Source: Brevibacterium sp. 239c
GTDB taxonomy: Bacteria > Actinomycetota > Actinomycetes > Actinomycetales > Brevibacteriaceae
Direction of reading: 5' to 3'
NCBI RefSeq assembly: GCF_900169365.1
Contig: NZ_FXZH01000006.1
Span: 62,001-126,000 of the forward strand
DNA length: 64,000 nucleotides
Position 1 is the first letter of the stretch. Every line of letters starts with the position of its first letter. Of this stretch, positions 33,980 through 42,460 are shown piece by piece. The translations under genes were made by a program, and so were the position numbers. Below the pieces are notes generated by a model that saw only the letters and a program-made list of their open reading frames with translations, searched no databases and had not been told where the DNA came from.

Positions 33980-35155
33980 TCAGCGTCGGATGCGCAGCCA
34001 GTCCTTGACCGCTTCGGTGCTCTCCCCCAACTGCGGTGGTGCCAGATCGTAGCTGGGAGGCGTCTCGGACATGCGGATCGGGTTGGCCACCGTCGGGATC
34101 ACACGATCCCCGGCCCCCGCCTCGGCGACGGGCTCGAGTCCCATCGAGGCGGCCAGGTCGACGCCCTGGGCGATTGTGTTGATCGGGGCGCACGGCAGGC
34201 CGGCTGCGGACAGGATGTCGAACCATTCCTGGTTCGTCTTCTGGCTCAATGCCTCGATGAGTTCGGGCTCGAGTTCGGCGCGGTTCTCGTTGCGGTCTGA
34301 GAAGTTCGCGAAGCGTTCATCCTCGGCCCATTCGGGATGGCCCAGCTCACCGGCCAGCGACCGGAACTGGTTGTCGTTGCCGACGGCGATGATGATCTGG
34401 CCCTCGGCCGTGGGCATCGGCTGGTAGGGGTAGAGGCTCGGATGGGCGTTGCCCATGGCCTGCGGAACGACGCCGCCGGCCACATACGCCGAGGTCTGGT
34501 TCGCCAGCCCCGACAGCGCCGAGGACAAGAGGTTCGTCTCCACCAGCTGGCCCTCGCCGGTGTCCTTGCGGTGGGCCAGCGCCGCGAGGATTCCGACCGT
34601 CGTGTGCAGACCGGTGAACACGTCGACGACGGCCACACCGGCCTTCACCGGGCCCGATTCCTGCGATCCGGTGACGCTCATGAAACCGGACAGTCCCTGG
34701 ATGAGCAGATCGTAGCCGGGTTGCGGGTTGTCGCGCCCGAATCCGGTCACCGAGGCATAGATGATGCTCGGGTTCTCGCTCTTGACGGTGTCATAGTCGA
34801 GCCCGTACTTCGCCAGTCCCCCGGCCTTGAAGTTCTCCACCAGGATGTCGGCTCGCCGCGCCAGCTCCTGTGCCAGGCCCAGCTCCTCCTCGTCCTTGAA
34901 ATCGAGGACCACGGACTGCTTGTTCCGATTCGCCGTGAGGAAATACGTCGCATCATCGCCTCGCCGAGGTGGCGCCCAGTGCCGTGTATCGTCACCGGCC
35001 CTGCCCTCGACCTTGATGACCGTGGCACCGAGGTCGGCAAGCATCATCGTCGCGTAGGGCCCTGCCAGCACCCGTGAGAAGTCGGCGACGACCACTCCCG
35101 CCAGCGGACCGGTCCCAGTCCGACCGAACAATTCCTGCAGATCCTGCTGTTCCAC
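33980..35155 (-). CDS. CaiB/BaiF (class III) CoA-transferase
   Basis: 391 aa. The N-terminal region has GVVVADFSRVLAGPYATMMLADLGATVIKVE, the family hallmark; a catalytic Asp is expected near residue 160-170 (IQGLSGFMSVTG region precedes it). It transfers CoA between carboxylic acids and acyl-CoAs, with intertwined dimers in known members. Start GTG 35155, chosen for the GGGAGG seven bases upstream; upstream codons to ATG 35230 add 25 non-conserved residues. Substrates are not predictable. Confidence 0.88.
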   Translation of the reverse strand: MEQQDLQELFGRTGTGPLAGVVVADFSRVLAGPYATMMLADLGATVIKVEGRAGDDTRHWAPPRRGDDATYFLTANRNKQSVVLDFKDEEELGLAQELARRADILVENFKAGGLAKYGLDYDTVKSENPSIIYASVTGFGRDNPQPGYDLLIQGLSGFMSVTGSQESGPVKAGVAVVDVFTGLHTTVGILAALAHRKDTGEGQLVETNLLSSALSGLANQTSAYVAGGVVPQAMGNAHPSLYPYQPMPTAEGQIIIAVGNDNQFRSLAGELGHPEWAEDERFANFSDRNENRAELEPELIEALSQKTNQEWFDILSAAGLPCAPINTIAQGVDLAASMGLEPVAEAGAGDRVIPTVANPIRMSETPPSYDLAPPQLGESTEAVKDWLRIRR

Positions 35156-35325
35156 GTGTTGCCTCCCATGGCGCGTCAAAGCCCTCATTTCCAGGCGCTC
35201 TGTCCTCCACGCCAGACTATACGGGCTCATCTTTCACCGCCCGGGGTGGTGCGGAATCCGTTGACCTCCAAGCGCAGAACCTCGCTACACTCGGGACAAA
35301 CCAGTCAGACTCGAAGGGATGAACG

Positions 35326-36360
35326 ATGACGTTTCACATGCCCGCGGAAACAGCTGCCCACGATCGCATCTGGATGGCGTTCCCGTCCTCCGGCTACGCC
35401 TTAGGCGACACCGAGGAAGAGGCCGAGGCGGCCCGCCGCACCTGGGCCGCAGTGGCACGTGCCACCAGCGAGTTCACCCCGGTGACGGTCGTCGTCTCGA
35501 CGTCGCAGACAGACAATGCCCGCCACCACCTCGGCGAGGGGATCACTCATCCGATCACCGTCGTCAATGCCGAACTCGACGACGCCTGGATGCGCGATAT
35601 CGGTCCGAGCTTCGTCGTCGACGACGACGGAGCGCTGCACGCAGTGGATTGGGTCTTCAACGGCTGGGGCGCTCAGGAGTGGGCGACGTGGGATCACGAT
35701 CAGCACATCGGCCGCTACGTTGCGAACCAGGCCGGGGTCCCGATCATCGATTCCCAACTGCGCAACGAAGGCGGCGGAATCCACGTCGACGGGCAGGGCA
35801 CCGTGCTGGCCACGCGCAGCGTGCAGTTGGATCCGGGACGCAACCCCGACCTGACCGAGGCCGATGTGGAAGCCGAATTCGCCCGCACGATCGGGGCCAA
35901 GAAGGTCATCTGGCTCGAGCACGGCCTCCACCGCGACAATCAGACCTTCGGCACCCGCGGTCACGTCGACATCGTCGCAGCCATGCCCAGCCCCGGGGTC
36001 GTCCTCATCCACGATCAGCGCAATCCCGAACACCCGGACTTCGAATTCTCTCAGGCGCTCAAGACCCAGTTCACCGCGGAGACCACTGCCGAGGGACAGC
36101 CCTTCGAGGTCGTGGCGATTCCCGCTCCTGAGGTGCTGCGCGATGATGAGGGCTGGGTCGACTATTCCTACGTCAACCACCTCGTCACCAATAACGGGGT
36201 CATCGCCTGCACCTTCGACGACCCGATGGACGCCGAGGCGGTGTCCGTGCTTGAGAAGGTGTACCCGGGACGCAAGGTCGTCGGCGTCGATGCGCGCGAA
36301 CTCTATGCCCGGGGAGGCGGAATCCACTGCATCACCCAGCAGCAGCCGACGGTGAGCTGA
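35326..36360 (+). CDS. aguA: Agmatine deiminase
   Basis: 344 aa enzyme of the guanidino-group modifying superfamily that converts agmatine to N-carbamoylputrescine and ammonia. Motifs: DDAWMRDIGP near 86-95, RNEGGGIHVDG near 146-156, the catalytic His in GHVDIVA near 209-215 and the nucleophile Cys335 in GGGIHCITQQQP. An AAGGGATG site precedes the ATG. No aguB or arginine decarboxylase gene is adjacent. Length is close to the family norm. Confidence 0.93.
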   Translation: MTFHMPAETAAHDRIWMAFPSSGYALGDTEEEAEAARRTWAAVARATSEFTPVTVVVSTSQTDNARHHLGEGITHPITVVNAELDDAWMRDIGPSFVVDDDGALHAVDWVFNGWGAQEWATWDHDQHIGRYVANQAGVPIIDSQLRNEGGGIHVDGQGTVLATRSVQLDPGRNPDLTEADVEAEFARTIGAKKVIWLEHGLHRDNQTFGTRGHVDIVAAMPSPGVVLIHDQRNPEHPDFEFSQALKTQFTAETTAEGQPFEVVAIPAPEVLRDDEGWVDYSYVNHLVTNNGVIACTFDDPMDAEAVSVLEKVYPGRKVVGVDARELYARGGGIHCITQQQPTVS

Positions 36361-36542
36361 GCGCCGAAAAACTGTATCCACTCCACAAATCTGAGACGAT
36401 ATTCTTTCACTCCGGAACCATCTGCAGTATAAGGTGGAGAACCAGGGCACAATACCGAGGCAATCGACCGACGCTCAACGTTGGTCTGAGCACTCGACAG
36501 TGTCGAATGCAGTCACGGCAAGCTGAAAAGGAGAGCAGGAAG

Positions 36543-36947
36543 ATGAAGAAGCGTTTGATTCTCCTGGCTGGTCTGGGAGTCGGTTACGTACTCGGATCAC
36601 GCACCGGGCGTCAGAGCTACGAAAAGCTCAAGGCCCAGGCCCAGGATCTCTGGACCGATCCGCGAGTGCAGGACACCGTCGAAAAGGCCAACCAGTCGAT
36701 TCGCGACAAGTCGCCAGCCGTCGCCGATGCTGTCCAGACCGCAGCCGACAAGGTCAACTCCGCAGCAGGATCCGGTTCAACCGGCACCGGAGCCGCCGGA
36801 ACCGGCGCAAGCGCTGCAGGCAATAAGTCCGCCGGCACATCAGGCAGCAAGTCCGCTGGTGGCCCAGAGGTCAAGGACGATGTCATCGCTGATCCCATGC
36901 GCGACTTCGACGACGAAGGCCCATCCGGGCTCTCCGAAGACGCCTGA
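36543..36947 (+). CDS. YtxH-like small membrane-anchored protein
   Basis: 134 aa. The N-terminal segment LILLAGLGVGYVLGSRTGRQSYEKL (one membrane helix followed by SRTGR) is typical of YtxH-like stress proteins. A helical region follows (about 25-75), then a Gly/Ala/Ser/Thr-rich disordered stretch and an acidic end. AAAGGAG lies upstream of the ATG at 36543. The function is unknown; such proteins are often induced by envelope or osmotic stress. It ends just before the hairpin at 37043. Confidence 0.8.
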   Translation: MKKRLILLAGLGVGYVLGSRTGRQSYEKLKAQAQDLWTDPRVQDTVEKANQSIRDKSPAVADAVQTAADKVNSAAGSGSTGTGAAGTGASAAGNKSAGTSGSKSAGGPEVKDDVIADPMRDFDDEGPSGLSEDA

Positions 36948-37042
36948 ATATCTTTATCTGAGACCCTCGCACCGAGGCTCTCGCCTACGCAGATAGGCGG
37001 CTGACCCGCTCGGCGACTGTCCTGCAGCCGTCGGCGGTAGGC

Positions 37043-37085
37043 GACAACGTTCCCGCACACTGGATCAGTGTGCGGGAACGTTGTC
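37043..37085. terminator. 19-bp perfect hairpin between convergent genes
   Basis: Arms 37043-37061 and 37067-37085 pair perfectly over 19 bp around a GGATC loop, followed by ATTTCC. It lies 34 bases from the stop of the cardiolipin synthase gene on the opposite strand and about 95 from the plus-strand gene, so it can stop both. Confidence 0.78.
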
Positions 37086-37118
37086 ATTTCCGGCGCAGTC
37101 CATCACGCGATCACGAAC

Positions 37119-38615
37119 TCACAGCAGCGAGCTCGTGAGCCTGGCGACGTTCTCTACATACTTGTTCAGCAGCGGTCGATCGTTCCACTCGTCTGCGTCG
37201 AGCTCGACAGAGTTCGGAGTATATTTCTCCGCTTCGAGGTCATACATGCGCTGGGTGAATTCCTTGTCGACGATGAACATGGTGACCTCCATGTTCATTG
37301 CGAACGAGCGCTCATCCATGTTCGAAGACCCGATGATCGAGACTTCATCGTCGATGAGAAGGAACTTCGAATGCAGGACGGTAGGTGCGTGATACAAGAA
37401 GATCCGGACTCCGGCCCGCACCAGATCGGCGTAATAGGACTGCTGGGCCCGCTGCGTGACCCAATGATCGCTTGTCTCTCCCACATACAGGCGCACGTCG
37501 ACTCCGGACCGGGCCTCGGTCGTGAGCGCATGCATGAGCGATTCGTCGGGCACGAAGTACGGTGAGCAGACGACGACGCTGCGGTTCGCGTTGTAGATGA
37601 GGTGGTTGAACAGGCGCAGATTGTTCTCATCTTCGAATCCTGGCCCCGAGGGCACCACCTGCGCCTGGATGCCACCGTTCTGCGGAGCCTGAAGTTCCCC
37701 TTCGGACGATTCTTCGAAGAACTCTCCAGTCTCCGAATACCAGTCCGTGATGAAGACAGCATCGAGTTCATCGACGACTGGGCCGGTGCATTTCAGCGAT
37801 AGGTCCATCCATTGGAAGCCCTTCCGCCGGTTGCGTCGCTTATTATAGGACCGGTCGATGATGTTCTGGGAGCCGGTGAAGGCGACGGATCCGTCGACGA
37901 CGAGGATCTTCCGGTGGTTGCGCAGATCGGGCCGCTGGTACTCGCCCTTCCAGGGGCGGATCGGCAGGGCTCGACGCCATGCCACTCCGGAGGAGTTGAG
38001 CCTTTTGACCAGTTCCGAGTAGCCCGGATATCCCAGTGAGCCCAGATGGTCGATGAGGATTCGGACCTCCACCCCGCGCTCATGCGCGGCCAGCAGCGAT
38101 TCGAGGAGCCGCCTCGTCGTGTCATCGATGGCGACGATGTAGAACTCGAAGTGGACGAATCTCGTGGCCGCGTCGATCTCATCGGCCATCGCCTCCATGC
38201 ACGCGTGGTTGTCGGTCTGGAGCTCGAAGGAGTTGCCATGCGTCATCGGCAGAGCACCCAGATCGTAGTTCAGCTGTGCCGCTGTGCTCAGAGGCTCGGG
38301 CATGTGGGCGAAGTCGCCGATGATCGCCTGGTCATCGGTCTGATCACGGAAGATGTCGTTGACAAGCAGCTGTTTGTCCCGCCGCCGCTTCGGCAGCTTG
38401 GCGGAGCCGAGCAGCAGGAAAGCGAGAATTCCGAGGTAGGGGAGGAGGAAGATCGCGAGCAGCCAGCCGAGGGCGACAGAAGGTCTGCGGTTGTGCGGAA
38501 TCCAGCCCAGAGCGACGATGCGGATGATCATATCGACAGTCAGGAGCGTGAATATCAGCCAGTTGGGCCACGCCTGGTCGATCGTGAAGAAAGGATAGAT
38601 CTCCAGTCCGCTCAT
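37119..38615 (-). CDS. cls: Cardiolipin synthase, phospholipase D type
   Basis: 498 aa. Two N-terminal membrane segments (about 15-35 and 45-70) are followed by two PLD domains. Each carries an HKD motif: HRKILVVD near 237 with GSQN after it, and HSKFLLIDD near 413 with GSSNMDERS. The enzyme condenses two phosphatidylglycerols (or PG and a CDP-lipid) to cardiolipin at the membrane. The PLD class is widespread in bacteria, though many Actinobacteria use another type. Divergent from the Nudix gene. Confidence 0.93.
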   Translation of the reverse strand: MSGLEIYPFFTIDQAWPNWLIFTLLTVDMIIRIVALGWIPHNRRPSVALGWLLAIFLLPYLGILAFLLLGSAKLPKRRRDKQLLVNDIFRDQTDDQAIIGDFAHMPEPLSTAAQLNYDLGALPMTHGNSFELQTDNHACMEAMADEIDAATRFVHFEFYIVAIDDTTRRLLESLLAAHERGVEVRILIDHLGSLGYPGYSELVKRLNSSGVAWRRALPIRPWKGEYQRPDLRNHRKILVVDGSVAFTGSQNIIDRSYNKRRNRRKGFQWMDLSLKCTGPVVDELDAVFITDWYSETGEFFEESSEGELQAPQNGGIQAQVVPSGPGFEDENNLRLFNHLIYNANRSVVVCSPYFVPDESLMHALTTEARSGVDVRLYVGETSDHWVTQRAQQSYYADLVRAGVRIFLYHAPTVLHSKFLLIDDEVSIIGSSNMDERSFAMNMEVTMFIVDKEFTQRMYDLEAEKYTPNSVELDADEWNDRPLLNKYVENVARLTSSLL

Positions 38616-38868
38616 TTCCGCACTCTTCCGGTCTGCGGGCTCTCGACGCCCGGTGCCGTGCGCCGATTCTTAAACTCCAGCGCTCAAGTCGACCTGAGAA
38701 ATTCGCCGTCGTTCTGCTCTGGTTCCATCGTATCCTGCCGCATGTTCGCTCAGCTGATCGCCCCGGCACCTCCCCGACCGGGCCCCACCGCACCCCGCCT
38801 CCGCCCGGTGCAGTCCTCAGCGTCATAATGGGAGGTGACGACCAGACACAGAAGCGAGGGTGCTGACA

Positions 38869-39567
38869 GTGATTCGAGATATCTCCCCCGAGGGGTCCGA
38901 CCGTTCGGACCTCGCCGACTCCTCCAGCCGCGGCCCCGATGTGCCCGATCCGAGCGCGGTGCCGATCAAGCCCGCCGTGAGCGTGCTCATGATCCGCGAT
39001 GGCAGCACCGGACTCGAGGTCTTCGTCCAGCATCGCGTGTCGACGATGGACTTCGCCGCCGGTGTCGTCGTCTTCCCCGGCGGTCGCGTCGATCCCATCG
39101 ATGAGCAGACCGCAGCATCCATCGAGGTCCCCGACCCGCAGAGTCATCAGGCGGCGTGGAAGGACTCCACCATCGCCGAGGTGAGCGATGGGTGGCGCGT
39201 CCTGCTGGCCACCGCCGTGCGTGAGGTCGAAGAGGAGACCGGAGCCGTGCTCGATCCCTCCGGGCTGAAGCCGTGGGCGAACTGGGTCACCCCGGTCGGA
39301 CGGCCGAAACGCTTCGACACCTACTTCTACGTGCTCGCAGGCGGCGTCCTTGAGTCGGCCCATCATCAGACCACCGAGGCACATTCGAGCGAATGGATGT
39401 CGGTGCGCGAACTCCTCACCGCCGAGGCCGAGGAACGTCTCAAACTGATGCGTCCGACACTTGTGCTCCTGCGCGAACTCGACACCTTCGCCACCGTCGC
39501 CGAGGCGGTCGGATCCGACCGGAACATCGACCCGGTCCGCCCGGAGTTCCCCGGCAAACACGGCTGA
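38869..39567 (+). CDS. Nudix hydrolase of the NUDT19-like type with a long insertion
   Basis: 232 aa. The Nudix box is split: GGVRVD-type start GGRVDPID near 75-82, then about 40 residues, then VREVEEETG near 121-129 with the metal-binding Glu residues. Such a large insertion inside the box is a feature of NUDT19/RP2p proteins, which hydrolyse CoA derivatives. The substrate here is therefore plausibly an acyl-CoA, but that is inference. GTG 38869 has GCGAGGG eight bases before it; GTG 38860 is possible but abuts that site. Confidence 0.85.
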   Translation: MIRDISPEGSDRSDLADSSSRGPDVPDPSAVPIKPAVSVLMIRDGSTGLEVFVQHRVSTMDFAAGVVVFPGGRVDPIDEQTAASIEVPDPQSHQAAWKDSTIAEVSDGWRVLLATAVREVEEETGAVLDPSGLKPWANWVTPVGRPKRFDTYFYVLAGGVLESAHHQTTEAHSSEWMSVRELLTAEAEERLKLMRPTLVLLRELDTFATVAEAVGSDRNIDPVRPEFPGKHG

Positions 39568-39605
39568 ACTGCAGCCCAACGTCACAGCTGAACCGCTGCC
39601 CGCCG

Positions 39606-39635
39606 GCCCACTGTTCGTCAGCCCACTGTTCGTCA
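39606..39635 (+). repeat. 15-base tandem direct repeat, two copies
   Basis: GCCCACTGTTCGTCA occurs at 39606-39620 and 39621-39635. Read on the other strand its core is ACGAACAGTGGGC, the same as in the tandem repeat at 31626-31658. It overlaps the last codon of the crotonase gene at 39633. Confidence 0.6.
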
Positions 39636-40511
39636 GCCCTTCGATCGCTTGGCCATGGCGGCCAGACGTTCCTGTACGACCTGGCGCTGTTCGTCGGTGC
39701 CGATGAGTGAGGCGAGCGCCTCCTGCTCCGCATCGAGGCCCGTGGTCAGATCGGCCTCATAGGAGAGGTCGACGAGCTTCTTCACCCACACGAGAGCCGA
39801 GCGTGACTTCCCAGCGATATCGCCGGCGAGTTCGAGTGCTCGCTCAACTGGGTCCTCGGCCAGTTCTTCGACAAGCCCGATCCGCAGTGCCTCCTCGGCT
39901 CCGACGGCCTCACCGGTGGCGATGAGCTTCTTCGACATTCCGGGACCGACCAGGCGCGGCAGCAGCTGAGTTCCGCACATGTCCGGGATGATCCCCCATT
40001 TGATCTCCATCAACGAGAGTTGGACGTCAGGACCGGCGATGCGGATGTCGGTACCCAGAGCAATCTGCATTCCGCCGCCGAGGGCCGGGCCTCTGAGCCC
40101 GGCGATGACGGGAACCTCGATCAGAGACCAGACGTGCACGGCCTTCTGAGCCAGTGCGCGAGCGGACCCGAGGCGCTCACCCACGTCAACGGTGCCACCG
40201 GTCGATGAGGCATTCCCCGCACCCGCCTCGGCGGTGGACGAGGTCTCGGTACCGGTCTCGGTGGTGGCGGTGCCCTCGTCGGCGAGCCGGGACATTTCGG
40301 TGAAGTCCAGACCGGCGCTGAAGGCACGTCCTCGACCGGAGAGCACGACAGCCCTGACCTCAGTCGATTCCTTGAGCGCGAGGCCGACCTCGACGAGGTC
40401 TTCGAACACCTCTCTAGTCAGCGAGTTGAGCTTCTCAGCGCGGTCGATCTCCACATGGGCGACGCCCCGCTCGATCGCATAGGTGACATTCGAATGTGCT
40501 GCGTGGGGCAT
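39633..40511 (-). CDS. Enoyl-CoA hydratase/isomerase family protein with Thr/Ser/Gly-rich insert
   Basis: 292 aa crotonase. The oxyanion-hole segments are RGRAFSAGLDFTEM at about 59-72 and GPALGGGMQIAL near 138-149; the MEIKWGIIPDMCGTQLLPRLVG segment follows. A Thr/Glu/Ser/Gly-rich insert at about 77-108 interrupts the region after the first motif and is not a normal part of the fold. The protein resembles FadB-like hydratases, but the substrate is unknown. GGAGGACCTC lies before the ATG. Convergent with the Nudix gene. Confidence 0.86.
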   Translation of the reverse strand: MPHAAHSNVTYAIERGVAHVEIDRAEKLNSLTREVFEDLVEVGLALKESTEVRAVVLSGRGRAFSAGLDFTEMSRLADEGTATTETGTETSSTAEAGAGNASSTGGTVDVGERLGSARALAQKAVHVWSLIEVPVIAGLRGPALGGGMQIALGTDIRIAGPDVQLSLMEIKWGIIPDMCGTQLLPRLVGPGMSKKLIATGEAVGAEEALRIGLVEELAEDPVERALELAGDIAGKSRSALVWVKKLVDLSYEADLTTGLDAEQEALASLIGTDEQRQVVQERLAAMAKRSKG

Positions 40512-40543
40512 GAGGTCCTCCGGTTCTTAAGCTGAACGTTTGA

Positions 40544-41803
40544 TCAGCTGCGCTTCTTGAACCCTACCGAAGCCCCGGTCAGGGTCAAGATCAGAACCGC
40601 GAACAGGGCGCTCATGCACATGAACGCCACACCCGGCCACGCGAAATCGGTGAACAGGACCGCCGACAGCCACGCGCCCAAACTGGTGCCCAGGTAGTAC
40701 ACGGTGAGGTAGATGGCCGCCGAGCGAGTGGAGTCGATTCCGGGACGGGAGGCGCTCGCTGCCGCGGATGCTCCCGTGTGCCCGAGGAAGAAGCCCCCGG
40801 TGAGCAGGGACATGCCGATGATGATCACGCTCAAGGAGTCCACGAGGGTGAGCCCGGCACCGATGAGCGCCGTGACCATCCCGATCAGCGTCAGCGAGGT
40901 GCGCGAGAGTTTTGTGGCCAGTCGGCCGTAATACGTGGTGACGACGGTGCCGACGAGGTAGATGAGGAAGAACAGGGCGACCGCGCCTTCGCTCAGTCGC
41001 CAGGGATCCTGCTGCAGCCGGGTGCCGAGCATCGTGAAGGACCCGCCGAAGACGAGCATGCAGAGGAATCCGGTGAGATAGATCCGCCACAGCCCCGATC
41101 CCAGTGGAATGATCGCTCGCCGAGGTGGTGATGCGGTGTGCGCATCAGCCGAGGGCTGCGCGGCTGGCGAGGACTTCGGCTCAGCCTCGGCAGCCGCCCG
41201 AGCGGCTTCGGACTTCGACGTCGTGAAGAGGTCATGGCGGAGCAGCCAGACGACGATGAGTCCGAAGAGCAGGGACACTGTTGCGGTGAACGCCAGTCCG
41301 CCGTGCCAGCCGAGGATCTCCGCGGCAAGGCCGGTCAGCAGCCGCGAGGAGAGTCCACCGATCGTGTTGCCGGCGATGTAGACGCCGATCGCTCCGGGCA
41401 GCGCCGCCGCCGGCAGGCGCAGCGACAGATAGGCCATCGCGGTGGCCGGTACCGCAGCGATCGCCACACCTTGGAGGAAGCGGACGGCGATGAGCAGTTC
41501 GGGGCTCGGCATGAAGGGCAGAATGAGTGCCAGCAGCGCGGCCAGGACCACGCCGCCGGCGATCTGTCTGGCATGCCCGATACGCGGGGCGAGCATGGAG
41601 AACGGGATGAGGAAGACCGCCATGGCGACGTTGGTGGCCGAGACCGTGAGACTCGCAGTCGGAGCGTCGACGTCGTAGGCACCGCGGATGGCGGGGAGAA
41701 GCCCCTGCGTCTCGTAGAGGACAAGGAAGACCGAGACTCCAGCCAAGAAGACTGCAACGATGGTTCGCCGAGTACTCGTCGCGCTCGGTTCACCTGTGCT
41801 CAT
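40544..41803 (-). CDS. Major facilitator superfamily transporter
   Basis: 419 aa with 12 predicted membrane segments in two sets of six, split by a central cytoplasmic loop of about 40 residues (Ala/Glu/Ser/Pro-rich, near 198-235). The LAPRIGHARQ segment after the second helix resembles the MFS loop 2-3 signature. It is related in layout to YnfM/YdhP-type drug or metabolite exporters. No substrate can be assigned. There is a 33-base gap to the crotonase gene downstream, so the two could be co-transcribed. Confidence 0.88.
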   Translation of the reverse strand: MSTGEPSATSTRRTIVAVFLAGVSVFLVLYETQGLLPAIRGAYDVDAPTASLTVSATNVAMAVFLIPFSMLAPRIGHARQIAGGVVLAALLALILPFMPSPELLIAVRFLQGVAIAAVPATAMAYLSLRLPAAALPGAIGVYIAGNTIGGLSSRLLTGLAAEILGWHGGLAFTATVSLLFGLIVVWLLRHDLFTTSKSEAARAAAEAEPKSSPAAQPSADAHTASPPRRAIIPLGSGLWRIYLTGFLCMLVFGGSFTMLGTRLQQDPWRLSEGAVALFFLIYLVGTVVTTYYGRLATKLSRTSLTLIGMVTALIGAGLTLVDSLSVIIIGMSLLTGGFFLGHTGASAAASASRPGIDSTRSAAIYLTVYYLGTSLGAWLSAVLFTDFAWPGVAFMCMSALFAVLILTLTGASVGFKKRS

Positions 41804-41962
41804 GGAACCAACGCTATGTCGACATTGGGGAAAACCCCAATGCGCTCACACCCATGGGTTTCCTAGGCTGTACTCAGGTCCCCCACCTGACGCCCATCCC
41901 CCGGCTCTCCGCATCGCTTCGATCGCATCACGGAGAGCGGCAAGCACGAGAAGGAGCACACC

Positions 41963-42385
41963 ATGTCCGTGCCATCTCTGGCCCCCGACCTGCCTCCCAT
42001 CGACTCCTCTGCCCAACGGGACCAACCGGACTGGCGGAACCGACCGGATGCTGAGGCCGAAGCCGCACCGGAGCGCGCCAACCGTTCCTTCCTCGTCACC
42101 TGGATCCTGTCACTGGCATTAGGATTCCTCGGCGCCGACCGTTTCTACACGGGACGTTTCGCCACCGGCGGGCTCAAGCTTCTGACCTTGGGCGGGCTGG
42201 GCCTGTGGTGGATCGTCGACCTCGTCATCGTCATGGCCGGCGGTCTTCGCTATAACCGTGCTCACCTGCGTGGCTATGAGACCGGAAAGGAAGCCGCGTG
42301 GATCACCACCGGGTTCCTCCTCATCGTCGGCTATTCGCTCCAGCTCGATTCGCTGCTCCCGGCACTGCTGGCGCAGCTGTTCTGA
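41963..42385 (+). CDS. TM2-domain membrane protein
   Basis: 140 aa. A hydrophilic N-terminus (1-40) is followed by a TM2 domain: LGFLGADRFYTGRFATGGLKLLTLGGLGLWWIVDLV. The two helices are joined by the GxxRFYxG turn that defines the family. A third hydrophobic segment closes the protein (about 112-138). AAGGAG precedes the ATG. Function unknown; TM2 proteins are small bacterial and eukaryotic membrane proteins. Confidence 0.87.
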   Translation: MSVPSLAPDLPPIDSSAQRDQPDWRNRPDAEAEAAPERANRSFLVTWILSLALGFLGADRFYTGRFATGGLKLLTLGGLGLWWIVDLVIVMAGGLRYNRAHLRGYETGKEAAWITTGFLLIVGYSLQLDSLLPALLAQLF

Positions 42386-42460
42386 AATTTAGCCCACCCT
42401 TTCCTGAAATCCCCGCGTTCTCGGTCTAGGCTCGCATCAAGTACCGACCGAGGAGGCTCA

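Noticed and set aside
8449..41121. Frequent octamers such as GCCGAGGT throughout the window
   Set aside because: They occur mostly inside genes where common codons for Ala, Glu and Val explain them; no strand bias or spacing pattern was apparent by eye.
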